Source: Actinoplanes sp. M2I2 (GTDB lineage: Bacteria > Actinomycetota > Actinomycetes > Mycobacteriales > Micromonosporaceae). Taken from it: DNA of 64,000 nt. Positions 38,106-48,860 of the stretch are shown here, one piece after another. The stretch covers positions 310,001 to 374,000 of the forward strand of contig NZ_JALPVJ010000007.1 in assembly GCF_023544445.1 (NCBI RefSeq), written 5' to 3'. Numbering within the stretch: position 1 is the stretch's first letter; every line of letters starts with the position of its first letter. Made by a program: the position numbers and the translations under genes. The notes beneath the pieces were generated by a model. The model was given only the letters and a program-made list of their open reading frames with translations. It searched no databases and was not told the DNA's origin.

Positions 38106-39779
38106 CTAGAACCGGGCAGGCTCGCGGTAGATCCCCCACTCGGCCTTGAGTGCGTCGCAGATCTCCCCCAGCGTCGCCTCGGCGCGCGCGGCGTCGAGCA
38201 TGGCGGGAATCATGTTCTCGCCGGAGCGGGCAGTGCCGATCATGCGGTCGAGGGCGGCCTTGACCCGGGCCGGGTCACGGTCGGCTCGCCGCTCGCCGAG
38301 AACCCGCCGCTGCTCGGTCTCGACCTCGTGCGACACCCGCATGATCTCGAGCTCCTTGGCCACCGTGCCGGTGTGGGCGTTGACCCCGACGGTCCGCTTC
38401 TCACCCTTCTCGACCGCCTGCTGGTAGACGAAGGCGGCCTCGGCGATGTTCGCCGTGAACCAGCCGTCCTCGATGCCGCGCAGGATGCCCGCGGTGATGG
38501 TGCCGTCCTCGCCCAGCTCGCGGATGCGGGTGAAGATCTCCTCCGCCTCGGCCTCGATGCGGTCGGTGAGCTCCTCCAGATACCACGACCCGCCGAGCGG
38601 GTCGGCCACGTTGACCACCCCGGTCTCCTCCATCAGCACCTGCTGGGTCCGCAGGGCGATCTCGGCCGACTCGTCGGTGGGCAGGGCCAGCGTCTCGTCG
38701 AGGGCGTTGGTGTGCAGCGAGTTGGTGCCGCCCAGCACGGCGGCGAGCGCCTCCACCGCCGTACGGACGACGTTGTTGACCGGCTGCTGAGCGGTGAGCG
38801 AGACGCCGGCCGTCTGGGTGTGGAACTTCAGCCACAGCGCCTTCTCACTGGTGGCGCCGTAGTCGTCGCGCAGGTGCCGGGCCCAGATGCGGCGGGCGGC
38901 CCGGAACTTGGCGATCTCCTCGAAGAAGTCGATGTGCGCGTCGAAGAAGAAGCTCAGCCCGGGCGCGAACTGGTCGACGTCCAGACCGCGGCTCAGCCCG
39001 AGCTCGACGTAGCCGAAACCGTCGGCCAGTGTGTACGCCAGCTCCTGCGCGGCGGTCGAGCCGGCCTCACGGATGTGGTAACCGCTGACCGACAGGGGCT
39101 TGTAGCGCGGGATCTCGCGCGCGCAGTACTCCATCAGGTCGCCGATCAGGCGCAGGTGCGGCTCGGGCTGGAAGAGCCACTCCTTCTGCGCGATGTACTC
39201 CTTGAAGATGTCGGTCTGCAGCGTGCCGTCGAGCCGGTGCAGGTCGGCGCCCTGCCGTTCGGCCGCCACCAGGTACATGCAGAAGATCGGCACGGCCGGG
39301 CCCGAGATGGTCATGCTCGTCGTGGTCTTCTCGAGATCGATGCCGTCGAAGAGCACGTCCATGTCGGCGGCCGAGTCGATCGCGACGCCGCAGTGCCCGA
39401 CCTCGCCGATCGACTGGGGATCGTCGGAGTCGCGGCCCATCAGAGTCGGCATGTCGAACGCGACGCTCAGCCCGCCACCGCCGGCGGCGAGGATCATCTT
39501 GTAGCGCTCGTTGGTCTGCCGAGCGTTGCCGAAGCCCGCGAACTGCCGGATGGTCCAGGTCCGTCCGCGATAGCCGGTCGGATAGAGACCCCTGGTGTAC
39601 GGGAACTCGCCCGGCCAGCCGATCCGGTCGAAGCCCGGGTAGCCCGCTCCCGCCGGCGGCCCGTAGACGGGCTCGACCGTCGCACCGGAGAGGGTCGTGA
39701 AGTCGGCGTCCCGCTTGCGCGCGGCGTCGTAACGCCGCTGCCAGCGCTCCCGCCCGGCGGCGATGTCGGCTGCGTCCAT
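38106..39779 (-). CDS. icmA: Acyl-CoA mutase large subunit, isobutyryl-CoA mutase-like
   Basis: The substrate-binding TIM-barrel subunit of a B12-dependent acyl-CoA mutase (557 aa), with no cobalamin-binding domain. Two specificity positions match isobutyryl-CoA mutase rather than methylmalonyl-CoA mutase: Phe80 in [10 protein letters not shown] (Tyr89 in MCM) and Gln198 in EYIAQKEW (Arg207 in MCM). ATG 39779 gives exactly the IcmA numbering, which favours it over ATG 39788. The small B12-binding subunit must be encoded elsewhere. MeaB, its likely reactivase, is encoded 0.9 kb away. Confidence 0.85.
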   Translation of the reverse strand: MDAADIAAGRERWQRRYDAARKRDADFTTLSGATVEPVYGPPAGAGYPGFDRIGWPGEFPYTRGLYPTGYRGRTWTIRQFAGFGNARQTNERYKMILAAGGGGLSVAFDMPTLMGRDSDDPQSIGEVGHCGVAIDSAADMDVLFDGIDLEKTTTSMTISGPAVPIFCMYLVAAERQGADLHRLDGTLQTDIFKEYIAQKEWLFQPEPHLRLIGDLMEYCAREIPRYKPLSVSGYHIREAGSTAAQELAYTLADGFGYVELGLSRGLDVDQFAPGLSFFFDAHIDFFEEIAKFRAARRIWARHLRDDYGATSEKALWLKFHTQTAGVSLTAQQPVNNVVRTAVEALAAVLGGTNSLHTNALDETLALPTDESAEIALRTQQVLMEETGVVNVADPLGGSWYLEELTDRIEAEAEEIFTRIRELGEDGTITAGILRGIEDGWFTANIAEAAFVYQQAVEKGEKRTVGVNAHTGTVAKELEIMRVSHEVETEQRRVLGERRADRDPARVKAALDRMIGTARSGENMIPAMLDAARAEATLGEICDALKAEWGIYREPARF

Positions 39780-39819
39780 GACCGACATCCTAGAGGCATT
39801 CCCTGAACGATCGCTAAGG

Positions 39820-40020
39820 TCAATCGTGCCGGGTCTGGCCGAAGTTCTCGAGCGTGGCCTGGATCAGCCGGGCGTCCCAGGTCAGCGTGCCGGAGTCCAG
39901 ATCGGCCACCACCCCGCGCAGCCAGGCGGCCTCGGCGCCGCTTCATGGTCGCCGAGCCCTCGTCGGTGATCTCGTAGACCGTGCGCTCCGGCCGCCGGGC
40001 CTCGCGCGCGGTGCCCGCCC
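39820..40020 (-). pseudogene. PadR family regulator pseudogene
   Basis: The minus strand at about 40012-39941 reads REARRPERTVYEITDEGSAT, the wing of a PadR winged helix. In a different frame, 39933-39820 reads EAAWLRGVVADLDSGTLTWD and on through LENFGQTRHD to a TGA, the typical C terminus of the same family. Roughly a hundred central residues and the N terminus are missing and the frame changes, so it is a deleted, frameshifted gene. Confidence 0.75.
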
Positions 40021-40263
40021 GGCGGGTGCGGCCGGGCGAGTTCACCCCGGAGGCGTGGCGGTCGTCCCTCCTCGAACTGCTCGGCGACGCGGCCCATGCG
40101 GTCGCGCCCAGCTGACAGCTTCTTGAGGGTTTTTCGGTCACTTTCCGTAGGCATTCGGCCGACGGCCGTTCCGGCAGCCCCGATCCCTCCGTTCACCCGG
40201 TCGGCAACCGCTCGGCAACGCTCTAAGCTGGGAACACGTCATCGTCACGAGAGGAGGGGCGAC

Positions 40264-40737
40264 ATGGTCAACCCCATCACGTTTCCCCGGGAGACCGGCA
40301 CTACGGCCACCTACCTTCACCCTCTGTTGCAGTCGACGGTGCTGCAGTCGACGGCCCTGGCGGCCGCGGTGAAGCCGTCGGAGGCTGCCCCGGCCGTCAT
40401 GCAGGTGCGGGAGCCGGCCGTGCCCGCGGTGGCCGCCGTCCAGCCCACCGCCGCGTACGCCGACAGTCTCGCGCGGGACGCCGCCACGGCGGTGCGGACG
40501 GCGACGATGACCGTCAAGACCACGCGCGGCAACGAGAAGCCGGCCCAGGCCGACCCGTTCGCCGACCTGGCCCGCCAGGCCGTGCTCGACCGCACCTCGT
40601 CGCAGGTCGGCGTGCTGCTGACCCGGGCCGCGGCCGAGCGCCGGGTCGCGGTGACCTCGGGTCTGCCGGCCGCGCGGCTGGCGCAGATCGACACGACCAC
40701 GTCGCGGCTCTACCACGCTCTCGACGTCCTCGTCTGA
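40264..40737 (+). CDS. Hypothetical protein, 157 aa
   Basis: A soluble Ala/Thr/Val-rich protein with no recognised domain, signal peptide or membrane segment. The second half (about 95-157) is more ordered, with an amphipathic helix RAAAERRVAVTSGLPAARLA. The ATG at 40264 has an excellent GAGGAGG site about eight bases upstream, which supports it as real. It is convergent with meaB, seven bases apart, and a functional link is not shown. Confidence 0.7.
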   Translation: MVNPITFPRETGTTATYLHPLLQSTVLQSTALAAAVKPSEAAPAVMQVREPAVPAVAAVQPTAAYADSLARDAATAVRTATMTVKTTRGNEKPAQADPFADLARQAVLDRTSSQVGVLLTRAAAERRVAVTSGLPAARLAQIDTTTSRLYHALDVLV

Positions 40738-40744
40738 GGCCGGG

Positions 40745-41694
40745 TCAGAGCCCCTTGATCAGTTCGTCGGCGGCCGCGTAGGGGTCGATCTCCCCCTGCG
40801 CGACCGCGGCGGCGAGCGTGGTCAGCGCGGCGCCCTCGCGCAGGTCACCGATGCGCGCGCGCAACGTGCCCAGGGCGATCGCCTCGACCTCCACGGCGGC
40901 CCGGCGCTCCCGGCGGGTGCGCAGGTGGCCGGTCGTCTCGAGCCAGTCGCGGTGCTTGCCGATCGCGGCCACCACGTCGTCGATGCCCTCGCCGCGCACC
41001 GCCGTCGCCCGGACGACCTGGGGCCGCCAGTCGCCCGGCGCGCGCTCACCGAGGCCGAGCATGCCCTGGATGTCGCGGTAGGTGGCGTCGGCCCCGGGCC
41101 GGTCGGCCTTGTTGATCACGAACACGTCGGCCACCTCGAGCACGCCCGCCTTGACCGCCTGGATGGCGTCGCCCATGCCCGGCGCGAGCAGCACCAGCGT
41201 GGTGTCGGCGAGCGACGCGATCTCGACCTCGGCCTGGCCCACCCCGACCGTCTCGACGACGACCACATCGCAGCCGGCGCCCTCGAGCACCCGGACGGCC
41301 TGCGGGGTCGCGGCGGAGAGGCCGCCCAGCTGGCCCCGGCTCGACATCGAGCGGATGTAGACGCCCGGGTCGGTGGTGTGGTCCTGCATGCGGATGCGGT
41401 CGCCGAGGATCGCCCCACCGGTGAACGGGCTGGACGGGTCGACGGCGAGCACCCCGACCCGCTTGCCGGCCGCCCGCAGCGCCCGGACGAGCTCGTTGGT
41501 GGTGGTCGACTTGCCCACGCCGGGCGAGCCGGTGAGACCAACGACCTGAGCCGAACCCGCGTACGGGGCGAGCGCGGCGGCCACCTCGGGCAGCGCCGGG
41601 TCGCCGTTCTCGACCAGGGTGATCAGCCGGGCGACCGAGCGCGCGTCCCCGTCCCGCGCCTTGCCGACCAGCGCGCCGACGTCGTACCTCGGGC

Positions 41695-41698
<4 letters not shown>
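40745..41698 (-). CDS. meaB: Methylmalonyl/isobutyryl-CoA mutase-associated GTPase MeaB (ArgK family)
   Basis: A G3E-type GTPase of 317 aa that protects and reactivates B12-dependent acyl-CoA mutases. Motifs: Walker [10 protein letters not shown], Walker B-like [16 protein letters not shown] and base-recognition NKAD. The GTG start at 41698 overlaps the thiolase stop as GTGA, so the two are coupled. The mutase large subunit lies just downstream on the same strand beyond a hypothetical gene. Confidence 0.93.
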
Positions 41699-42879
<1,181 letters not shown>

Positions 42880-42968
42880 GGTCTTCGCTTCCGATCTGCC
42901 GGGGCGGGCGAGGGACGTCGGGGGGACCCCTCGATGGCCTTAACGGCCGTTTAGGCAAGACTAATAGG

Positions 42969-43442
42969 ATGAGCGAGCTTCCACCTAGTGCCCGTGTCCC
43001 CGAGAATCTCACATCCGGCGAGGTCGGCCTGCTGCGCGTCGACCACGTCGGCATCGCCGTGCCCGACCTGGACGCCGCGCTGCGCTTCTACGCCGACGTC
43101 TTCGGTCTGCGCTGTGTGCACGAGGAGACGAACGAGGAGCAGGGCGTCCGGGAGGCGATGCTGGAGGTGGGTGACGGCGACGGCCCGCGCCTGCAACTGC
43201 TGGCCCCGGCCCGGCCCGACTCGGCGATCGCCAAGTTCCTCGATCGCAGCGGCCCCGGCCTGCAGCAACTGGCCTACACCGTGGCCGACGTCGAGGCCGC
43301 CTCGGCCGCCCTGCGCGCCCACGGGCTGCGCCTGCTCTACGACTCCCCGCGCCGGGGCACCGCCGGGTCGCGGATCAACTTCGTGCACCCCAAGGACGCC
43401 GGCGGCGTCCTGGTGGAACTGGTGGAGCCGGCGGCGGACTGA
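42969..43442 (+). CDS. mce: Methylmalonyl-CoA epimerase
   Basis: A 157-aa VOC-fold metalloenzyme interconverting (R)- and (S)-methylmalonyl-CoA. The metal-site segments are VDHVGIAVPDLDAALRFYAD, GLQQLAYTVADVE and FVHPKDAGGVLVELVEP, with His, Gln, His and Glu ligands. It is divergent from the thiolase gene with 89 bases between. A methylmalonyl-CoA mutase proper is not in the window. Confidence 0.93.
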   Translation: MSELPPSARVPENLTSGEVGLLRVDHVGIAVPDLDAALRFYADVFGLRCVHEETNEEQGVREAMLEVGDGDGPRLQLLAPARPDSAIAKFLDRSGPGLQQLAYTVADVEAASAALRAHGLRLLYDSPRRGTAGSRINFVHPKDAGGVLVELVEPAAD

Positions 43443-43725
43443 CCCTTTGTACCCCTTGAGGATGAATCATCCTGACGCGGCGGCGACCGGCTGGCAGGAT
43501 CACGAGGCGGAACGGCCGGCGCTCCCGGCCGGTGCGCGACGATCAGCTGCCGTACCCCGGATACAGCAGGTGACGACGGGCCGAACCTGGGCCGCCGCCC
43601 GGGTGACGTGCTCCGGCCGAACGGTGGACCTGAACGATCCCGGGCCTGCTCAAAGCTGATCTACGTGTCCTTTCCGATGCCCGTCCGGTCTTGCGTGGCT
43701 CGTGCGTCTTCGCCAGGATGGCCCA

Positions 43726-45021
43726 ATGCCCCAGCAGCAGGATCAGAATTTGGCGTTCTTCGACACCGCGAACTCCCAGCACGATTTCACCGTTGTGCTC
43801 CGCGGGTACGACCGCGGGCAGGTGGACGCCCACCTCGGCCGCCTGGTCGCCGCGCTCAACCAGTCCGAGCAGGCCCGTGGCGAGGCCGAGCAGCGGATGA
43901 ACGACGCGCAACGCCGGCTGCGCCAGGCCGAGCAGCGGCTCAACGCGGTGGAGCAGAAACTCGCCGACAGCAACAAGCTGCTCGAGGAGAACAATCGGCC
44001 GACGCTCTCCGGGCTGGGCACCCGGGTCGAGCAGATCCTGCGGCTGGCCGAGGAACAGGCGAACGATCACCGGAGCGAGGCGAAGCGAGAGTCCGAGGGC
44101 ATCCTCTCCGCCGCCCGCCTCGAGGCTCGCGAGATCACCGACAAGGCGCGCGCCGAGGCCGCCGCGATGAAGGCCACCGCCGAGCGCGAGGCCGGCCAGG
44201 TGCGCACCCACGCCGAGCGTGAGGCGGCCGAGGCCCGGGTGCAGGCCCGCCGCGAGGCCGACACGCTGCGCTCCGACGCCGACCGTGAGACCAAGCAGCT
44301 GCGGACGGTCACCGCGCACGAGGTCGCCGAGCTCAAGTCGACGGTCGAGCGCGAGGTGGCGTCGCTGCGCGCGACCGCCGAGCGCGAGATCACCCAGCAG
44401 CGGGCCAAGGCCTCCCGCGAGGCCGAGGAGAAGCGCGCCGAGGCCACCAAGCTGCTGACCGACGCCCGCGACAAGCGCGACAAGGACCTGCAGGCGCTCG
44501 CGCTCGAGATCGCCGAGCGCCGCGAGAAGGCCGAGCGCGAGGAGTCGCAGCGGCACGCCGCCCAGGTCAACGCCACGCAGAAGATGGTGGCCGAGGCCGA
44601 GGAGCGCGCCCGCGCCGCCGAGGACCGCTCCAAGGAGATCTCCCAGCGCGCCGAGCAGCGCCGCGTCGAGTCCGAGCGCAACGCCGCCGAGACCACCGAC
44701 AAGGCCCGCGCCCTGGCCGAGAAGACGGTCGGCGACGCCCGGGCCGAGGCCCAGCGCCTGCTCACCGAGGCCCGTTCCGAGGCCCAGCACACGACCCAGG
44801 CGGCCAAGCGCGAGGTCGACGACCTCACCCGGCAGAAGGACGCGGTCACCAACCAGCTCGGTCAGATGCTCTCCGGCCTCTCCGGCCTCGTTCCGGGTGT
44901 CGGCGCGGCCAAGGCCGCGGCCGAGACGGCGGCCAAGCCGGCCGAGACGCCCGCTCCGCGCGGTCCCGAGGCCCCCAAGCCCGACACCGACAAGCCGGTG
45001 GCGGCCAAGACGAATTCCTGA
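43726..45021 (+). CDS. DivIVA/Scy-like coiled-coil protein (first of tandem pair)
   Basis: A 431-aa protein with a DivIVA-like N-terminal segment DFTVVLRGYDRGQVDAHLGR (about 20-39), a linker with RVEQILRLAEEQA, and about 280 residues of continuous coiled coil rich in Ala, Glu and Arg. Related Scy and FilP proteins build polar scaffolds for tip growth and cell division in actinobacteria. The ATG at 43726 has AGGA upstream. A paralogue follows directly. Confidence 0.85.
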   Translation: MPQQQDQNLAFFDTANSQHDFTVVLRGYDRGQVDAHLGRLVAALNQSEQARGEAEQRMNDAQRRLRQAEQRLNAVEQKLADSNKLLEENNRPTLSGLGTRVEQILRLAEEQANDHRSEAKRESEGILSAARLEAREITDKARAEAAAMKATAEREAGQVRTHAEREAAEARVQARREADTLRSDADRETKQLRTVTAHEVAELKSTVEREVASLRATAEREITQQRAKASREAEEKRAEATKLLTDARDKRDKDLQALALEIAERREKAEREESQRHAAQVNATQKMVAEAEERARAAEDRSKEISQRAEQRRVESERNAAETTDKARALAEKTVGDARAEAQRLLTEARSEAQHTTQAAKREVDDLTRQKDAVTNQLGQMLSGLSGLVPGVGAAKAAAETAAKPAETPAPRGPEAPKPDTDKPVAAKTNS

Positions 45022-45250
45022 TCCGCCGACCGGCGCGGCAGCGGTGGCGACCTTCTGGTGGGTACGCGACCGTGGTTCTCGCCCGGTCGTCATCCTGTCG
45101 ATGCGGGCCGTATCGGAGTTTCTCCGGTACGGCCTGACTCGTTCTCGCTTTCGCAAGCCGGGTCAGACAAATCACAACTAGCCGCATACTCCGCTCGCGA
45201 GGGTGTGTATCCCCCCGAGGCCGGACGATGCGTATGTGAGGATGGACAGC

Positions 45251-46789
45251 ATGTCGCACGGCGGTGAAATTCTTGGTCTCGGCGGAGACGCGGCCACCGA
45301 ACCCAGCTTCGACATCGCTCTGCGGGGTTATGAGAAGAAGCAGGTCGAACGGTACGTCGCCCGGGCCGAGAACGAGATCGCGGCGCTCGCAGCCGAGCGC
45401 GAGCAGGCGTATTCGCAGATGCAGGCCATGAACGCGCAGATCGAACGGCTCCAGCAGGAAGTCGTCCAGGTCCGCAAGCAGAACGGTCTGGGCGCCGAGG
45501 TCTCGTTCCGCCACCTCGGTCCGCGGGTCGAGCAGATCCTCGCGCTCGCCGAGGAGCAGGCCGAGGCGATCAAGGCGTCCGCCACCGACGACATCGCCGG
45601 CCGCCTGGCCGAGGCCGAGCGGGTGCGGGCCGAGGCCGAGGCGCACGCGCACAACGGCATCCGCGACTTCGAGATCGCGCTGGCCGCCCGCCGGGCCGAG
45701 GAGGAACGCGCCGACGCCGCGAAACGCGCCGCTTCGGAAAAGGCGCTGGTCGCCGCTCGGCAGTCGGCCGAGCAGATGCGGGGCGAGGCGGAGAACACCC
45801 TGGTCCGGGCGCGGGCCGATGCTCAGCAGCTCACCGACCAGACCGCGCAGCAGGCCATGCGGGCCCGCGCCGAGGCCGACGGCTACGTCAAATCCACCCG
45901 CATGCAGGCCGAGCAGGAGATCAAGGCGCTGCGCGACAAGACCCAGCAGGAGATCAACGCCCTGCGCGCCGCGGCCGAGCGCGAGCACGCCAAGCAGCGG
46001 GCGGCGATCGACCAGGATCTGGGGCAGAAGCGCCAGGCCGCCGCGCAGGAGCTCGCCCAGATGCGCGCCGGCGTCGAAAAGCAGTGCGCCGACCTGCGCA
46101 GCGAGGCCGACCGGTACGCCGAAGAGGTGCTGCGCCGCTCCGACGAGCAGGCCACCGCGGCGCGCAAGGAGATCGCCACCCAGCAGGAGAAGATCGCCGA
46201 GGCCGGCCGCCGGCTCGAGGCGGCCCGGGCCCAGGTCGCCGAGGCCGAGCGTGATCTGGCCGCCGCTCAGGGCCGCGCCCGGGCCGGCGCCGAGGAGGCC
46301 GACCAGGTGCAGAAGCGCCTCGTCACGACCCGCAAGGAGCTCGAGGTCGAGCAGGCCCGGCTGGTCGAGGCCAAGCGAGCCGGTGAGGCCGCCGAGCGGC
46401 ACGCCACCGACGTCCGCCGCCAGGTGCAGCGAGAGGCCAAGCGGGTGGCCGAGCTGGCCGCGGCCGCGGTGATGGCCGCCGCCGCCTCCCCCGACGACGA
46501 GGACCCGGCCGACGACGCCGGCGACGACGCTCCCGGCGGCGCTCACGCGGCCGACAAGCCGACCGGCCAGCACGCCGCCGACCCGGCGGCCGGCCAGCAC
46601 CTGGGCGGCAAGGCGACCGGCCAGCACGCGGTCGAGAAGGCAACCGGCCAGCACGCGGTCGACAATCCGGCCGGCCAGCCGGTGGCGGACAAGCCGACCG
46701 GCCAGCACGCGGCCGGCTCCGGCAAGGTCAGCGCCTCGGCCAAGGTGACCGTTCCACCGGCCTCCCGGGTGGGCGCCGACACGGAATAG
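45251..46789 (+). CDS. DivIVA/Scy-like coiled-coil protein (second of tandem pair) with repeat tail
   Basis: A 512-aa paralogue of the preceding gene. It shares the start (FDIALRGYEKKQVERYVARA) and the RVEQILALAEEQA segment, then a long coiled coil to about residue 415. A tail of six nonapeptide repeats (TGQHAxxxx) follows. GAGGA eight bases upstream supports ATG 45251; two upstream in-frame ATGs lack such a site. Likely an assembly partner of the first protein. Confidence 0.85.
   Translation: MSHGGEILGLGGDAATEPSFDIALRGYEKKQVERYVARAENEIAALAAEREQAYSQMQAMNAQIERLQQEVVQVRKQNGLGAEVSFRHLGPRVEQILALAEEQAEAIKASATDDIAGRLAEAERVRAEAEAHAHNGIRDFEIALAARRAEEERADAAKRAASEKALVAARQSAEQMRGEAENTLVRARADAQQLTDQTAQQAMRARAEADGYVKSTRMQAEQEIKALRDKTQQEINALRAAAEREHAKQRAAIDQDLGQKRQAAAQELAQMRAGVEKQCADLRSEADRYAEEVLRRSDEQATAARKEIATQQEKIAEAGRRLEAARAQVAEAERDLAAAQGRARAGAEEADQVQKRLVTTRKELEVEQARLVEAKRAGEAAERHATDVRRQVQREAKRVAELAAAAVMAAAASPDDEDPADDAGDDAPGGAHAADKPTGQHAADPAAGQHLGGKATGQHAVEKATGQHAVDNPAGQPVADKPTGQHAAGSGKVSASAKVTVPPASRVGADTE
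46562..46717 (+). repeat. Six 27-bp in-frame repeats in the second coiled-coil gene
   Basis: Units start every 27 bp from 46562 with ACCGGCCAGCAC or a close variant and encode TGQHAxxxx or AGQxxxxxx nonapeptides. The last unit is partial. The period is the same, nine codons, as in the arginase-like gene, but the sequence is unrelated. Confidence 0.85.
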
Positions 46790-46818
46790 CGCGCGCCGGG
46801 CCGCGAGAGTGGCGGCCC

Positions 46819-48036
46819 GTGCCCCGCAGCGATAACGTCGCCGCCGAGACTGTGCGGCCGGCGGGGATCACACCGGCTCCCATGCGTGTGGAGGATCCGG
46901 TGGCCAGGGACGACGATCTATCGCTGGAGGCCCCGGAGCCGGGCGACGACGAGTCGCTCGACAAGGGCGCCGAGGAACACCTGGCGGGCCGTTTCGGCCG
47001 CCCCGGGCCGCCGCTCGACCGGCGCAACCCGTTCATGATCGGCCTGCTCGGCGGCCTGGGCCTGATCCTGGCCTACGCCATCTTCCTGGGCCTGCGGAAC
47101 GCGGCGTCGATCCTGGTCCTGATCTTCATCGCGCTCTTCCTCGCGATCGGGCTCAACCCGGCGGTGGTCCGGCTGCGCGGCTGGGGTGTCCCGCGCGGGT
47201 TCGCCGTCGCCATCGTCGCGCTCGCCGTGGTCGGCCTGCTCACGGGCGGCATCGTCGCGCTGGTTCCACCGCTGATCAGCCAGACCACCGAGCTGGTCCA
47301 GAACGTGCCCGGCTACATCCAGAGCCTCCAGCGCAGCGAGACGATCAACGAGCTGGTGCAGCGCTACGACATCGTCAACCGGGTCACCAGCGCGCTCAAC
47401 GCGGGCACGGTCGGCAACGCGGTCGGTGGTGTCGTGGGCGTGGGCCGCGTGCTGGCCGGCACGGTCTTCAACCTGCTCACCGTGCTGGTGCTGACGATCT
47501 ATTTCATGGCGTCGTTCGACCGCATCCGCGAGACCGGCTACACCCTCGTGCCGGCCTCGCGACGGGTGCGGGTGCGGTTGCTCACCGACGAGATCCTGAC
47601 CAAGGTCGGGGCGTACATGGTCGGGGCCATCTCGATCGCCGTGCTGGCCGGGGCCAGCACCTGGCTGCTGGCCGTCATCCTCGGCCTGGCCTATCCGTTC
47701 GCGCTGGCCGTGGTCGTGGCCGTGACCGACCTCATCCCCCAGATCGGCGCCACGCTCGGCGCGGTCGTCGTGAGCCTGGTCGGCTTCGCCTCGTCCCTGA
47801 CCGACGGCATCGTCTGCGCCGTGTTCTTCCTGCTCTACCAGCAGATCGAGAACTACCTGATCTATCCGAACGTGATGCGCCGCTCGGTCAAGGTCAGCGA
47901 CGTCGCGGCCGTGGTCGCCGCCCTGCTGGGCGTGGCCCTCTTCGGCGTCGTGGGCGCGCTGGTGGCGATCCCGATGGTCGCCGCCATCCAGCTGATCATG
48001 CGCGAGGTGATCGTCCCCAGCCAGGAGGCGAGCTAG
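46819..48036 (+). CDS. AI-2E family transporter (PerM-like)
   Basis: A 405-aa membrane protein with about eight membrane segments, after a hydrophilic start of about 70 residues. The family hallmarks are LFLAIGLNPAVVRL, the polar loop with ISQTTELVQNVPGYIQSLQ and the C-terminal DLIPQIGATLGAVVV. Members export small molecules or ions; the substrate cannot be read from sequence. The GTG at 46819 is listed, but ATG 46882 is possible. The stop shares CTAG with the convergent hydrolase gene. Confidence 0.88.
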   Translation: MPRSDNVAAETVRPAGITPAPMRVEDPVARDDDLSLEAPEPGDDESLDKGAEEHLAGRFGRPGPPLDRRNPFMIGLLGGLGLILAYAIFLGLRNAASILVLIFIALFLAIGLNPAVVRLRGWGVPRGFAVAIVALAVVGLLTGGIVALVPPLISQTTELVQNVPGYIQSLQRSETINELVQRYDIVNRVTSALNAGTVGNAVGGVVGVGRVLAGTVFNLLTVLVLTIYFMASFDRIRETGYTLVPASRRVRVRLLTDEILTKVGAYMVGAISIAVLAGASTWLLAVILGLAYPFALAVVVAVTDLIPQIGATLGAVVVSLVGFASSLTDGIVCAVFFLLYQQIENYLIYPNVMRRSVKVSDVAAVVAALLGVALFGVVGALVAIPMVAAIQLIMREVIVPSQEAS

Positions 48037-48833
48037 CGCTGGTCGGCCCGGGGCATCGGGACGTCGGCGAAGGCGGCGGTCGTGCGGTTGGCGTAGGCGT
48101 TCATGTCGCCCGTCTCCATCGGACCGTCCCAGGTGCGCGGCAGAGGCACCTCGACCGAGGGGGCCACCCGGCTCACGATCTCGTCGAGCACCTTCTCGGC
48201 GTCGCCGACCCACAGGTGCTTGCCGCCGGCGATCGGCACGACCTCGGCGTGCGGCACGGCGGCGAACCGTTCGGTGGCCTCGGCCGGGCGCAGATAGTCG
48301 TCGAACTCGGGGACGATCGCGGTCAGCGGCTTGCCCTCGGCGGCCCACGCGGCCAGATGGCGGGGCTGGGAGAAGCGCAGCGGCGGCGAGAGCAGGATCG
48401 CGCCGGCCACGGCCGGGTCGAGACCGTGCATCAGGGTGAGGTCGGTGCCGAACGACCAGCCCAGCAGCCAGATGTGGGGCAGGTCGGCGAACTCCGCGAA
48501 CTCGATCGCGGCGGCCACGTCGTACTTCTCGTCGACGCCGCTCGAGAAGACGCCCCCGCTGGTGCCGCGCACGCTGGACGTGCCCCGGGTGTTGAAGCGC
48601 AGCACGGCCAGGCCGGCCAGCGCGGGCAACCGCCACGCCGCCTTGCGGAAGACGTGGCTGTCCATCATGCCGCCGTGGGTGGGCAGCGGGTGCAGGCAGA
48701 CCACCGTGGCGACCGGCTCGCGGTCGAGCGGCCGGGCCAGCTCACCGACGAGGGTGAGCCCGTCGGCGGTCTGCAACTCGATGTCCTCGCGGTGGGCCGG
48801 CAGGATCGAGTTGGCACGGATCGGTTGCGTCAT
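48033..48833 (-). CDS. Alpha/beta hydrolase
   Basis: A 266-aa hydrolase of the dienelactone-hydrolase-like group. The nucleophile serine is in LLGWSFGTDLTL, the oxyanion region is CLHPLPTHGG, and the catalytic His is likely in GGKHLWVGD. No signal peptide is visible. The substrate is unknown. Its stop overlaps that of the AI-2E gene tail to tail. Confidence 0.88.
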   Translation of the reverse strand: MTQPIRANSILPAHREDIELQTADGLTLVGELARPLDREPVATVVCLHPLPTHGGMMDSHVFRKAAWRLPALAGLAVLRFNTRGTSSVRGTSGGVFSSGVDEKYDVAAAIEFAEFADLPHIWLLGWSFGTDLTLMHGLDPAVAGAILLSPPLRFSQPRHLAAWAAEGKPLTAIVPEFDDYLRPAEATERFAAVPHAEVVPIAGGKHLWVGDAEKVLDEIVSRVAPSVEVPLPRTWDGPMETGDMNAYANRTTAAFADVPMPRADQR

Positions 48834-48860
48834 ACCTCAAGATCCTCCATGGTGCCCGGC

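Noticed and set aside
43513..43531. A 7-bp hairpin (CGGCCGG, 5-base loop, CCGGCCG) as a terminator for the epimerase gene.
   Set aside because: The stem is short, 70 bases past the stop, lacks a T tract, and such GC palindromes are common by chance here.
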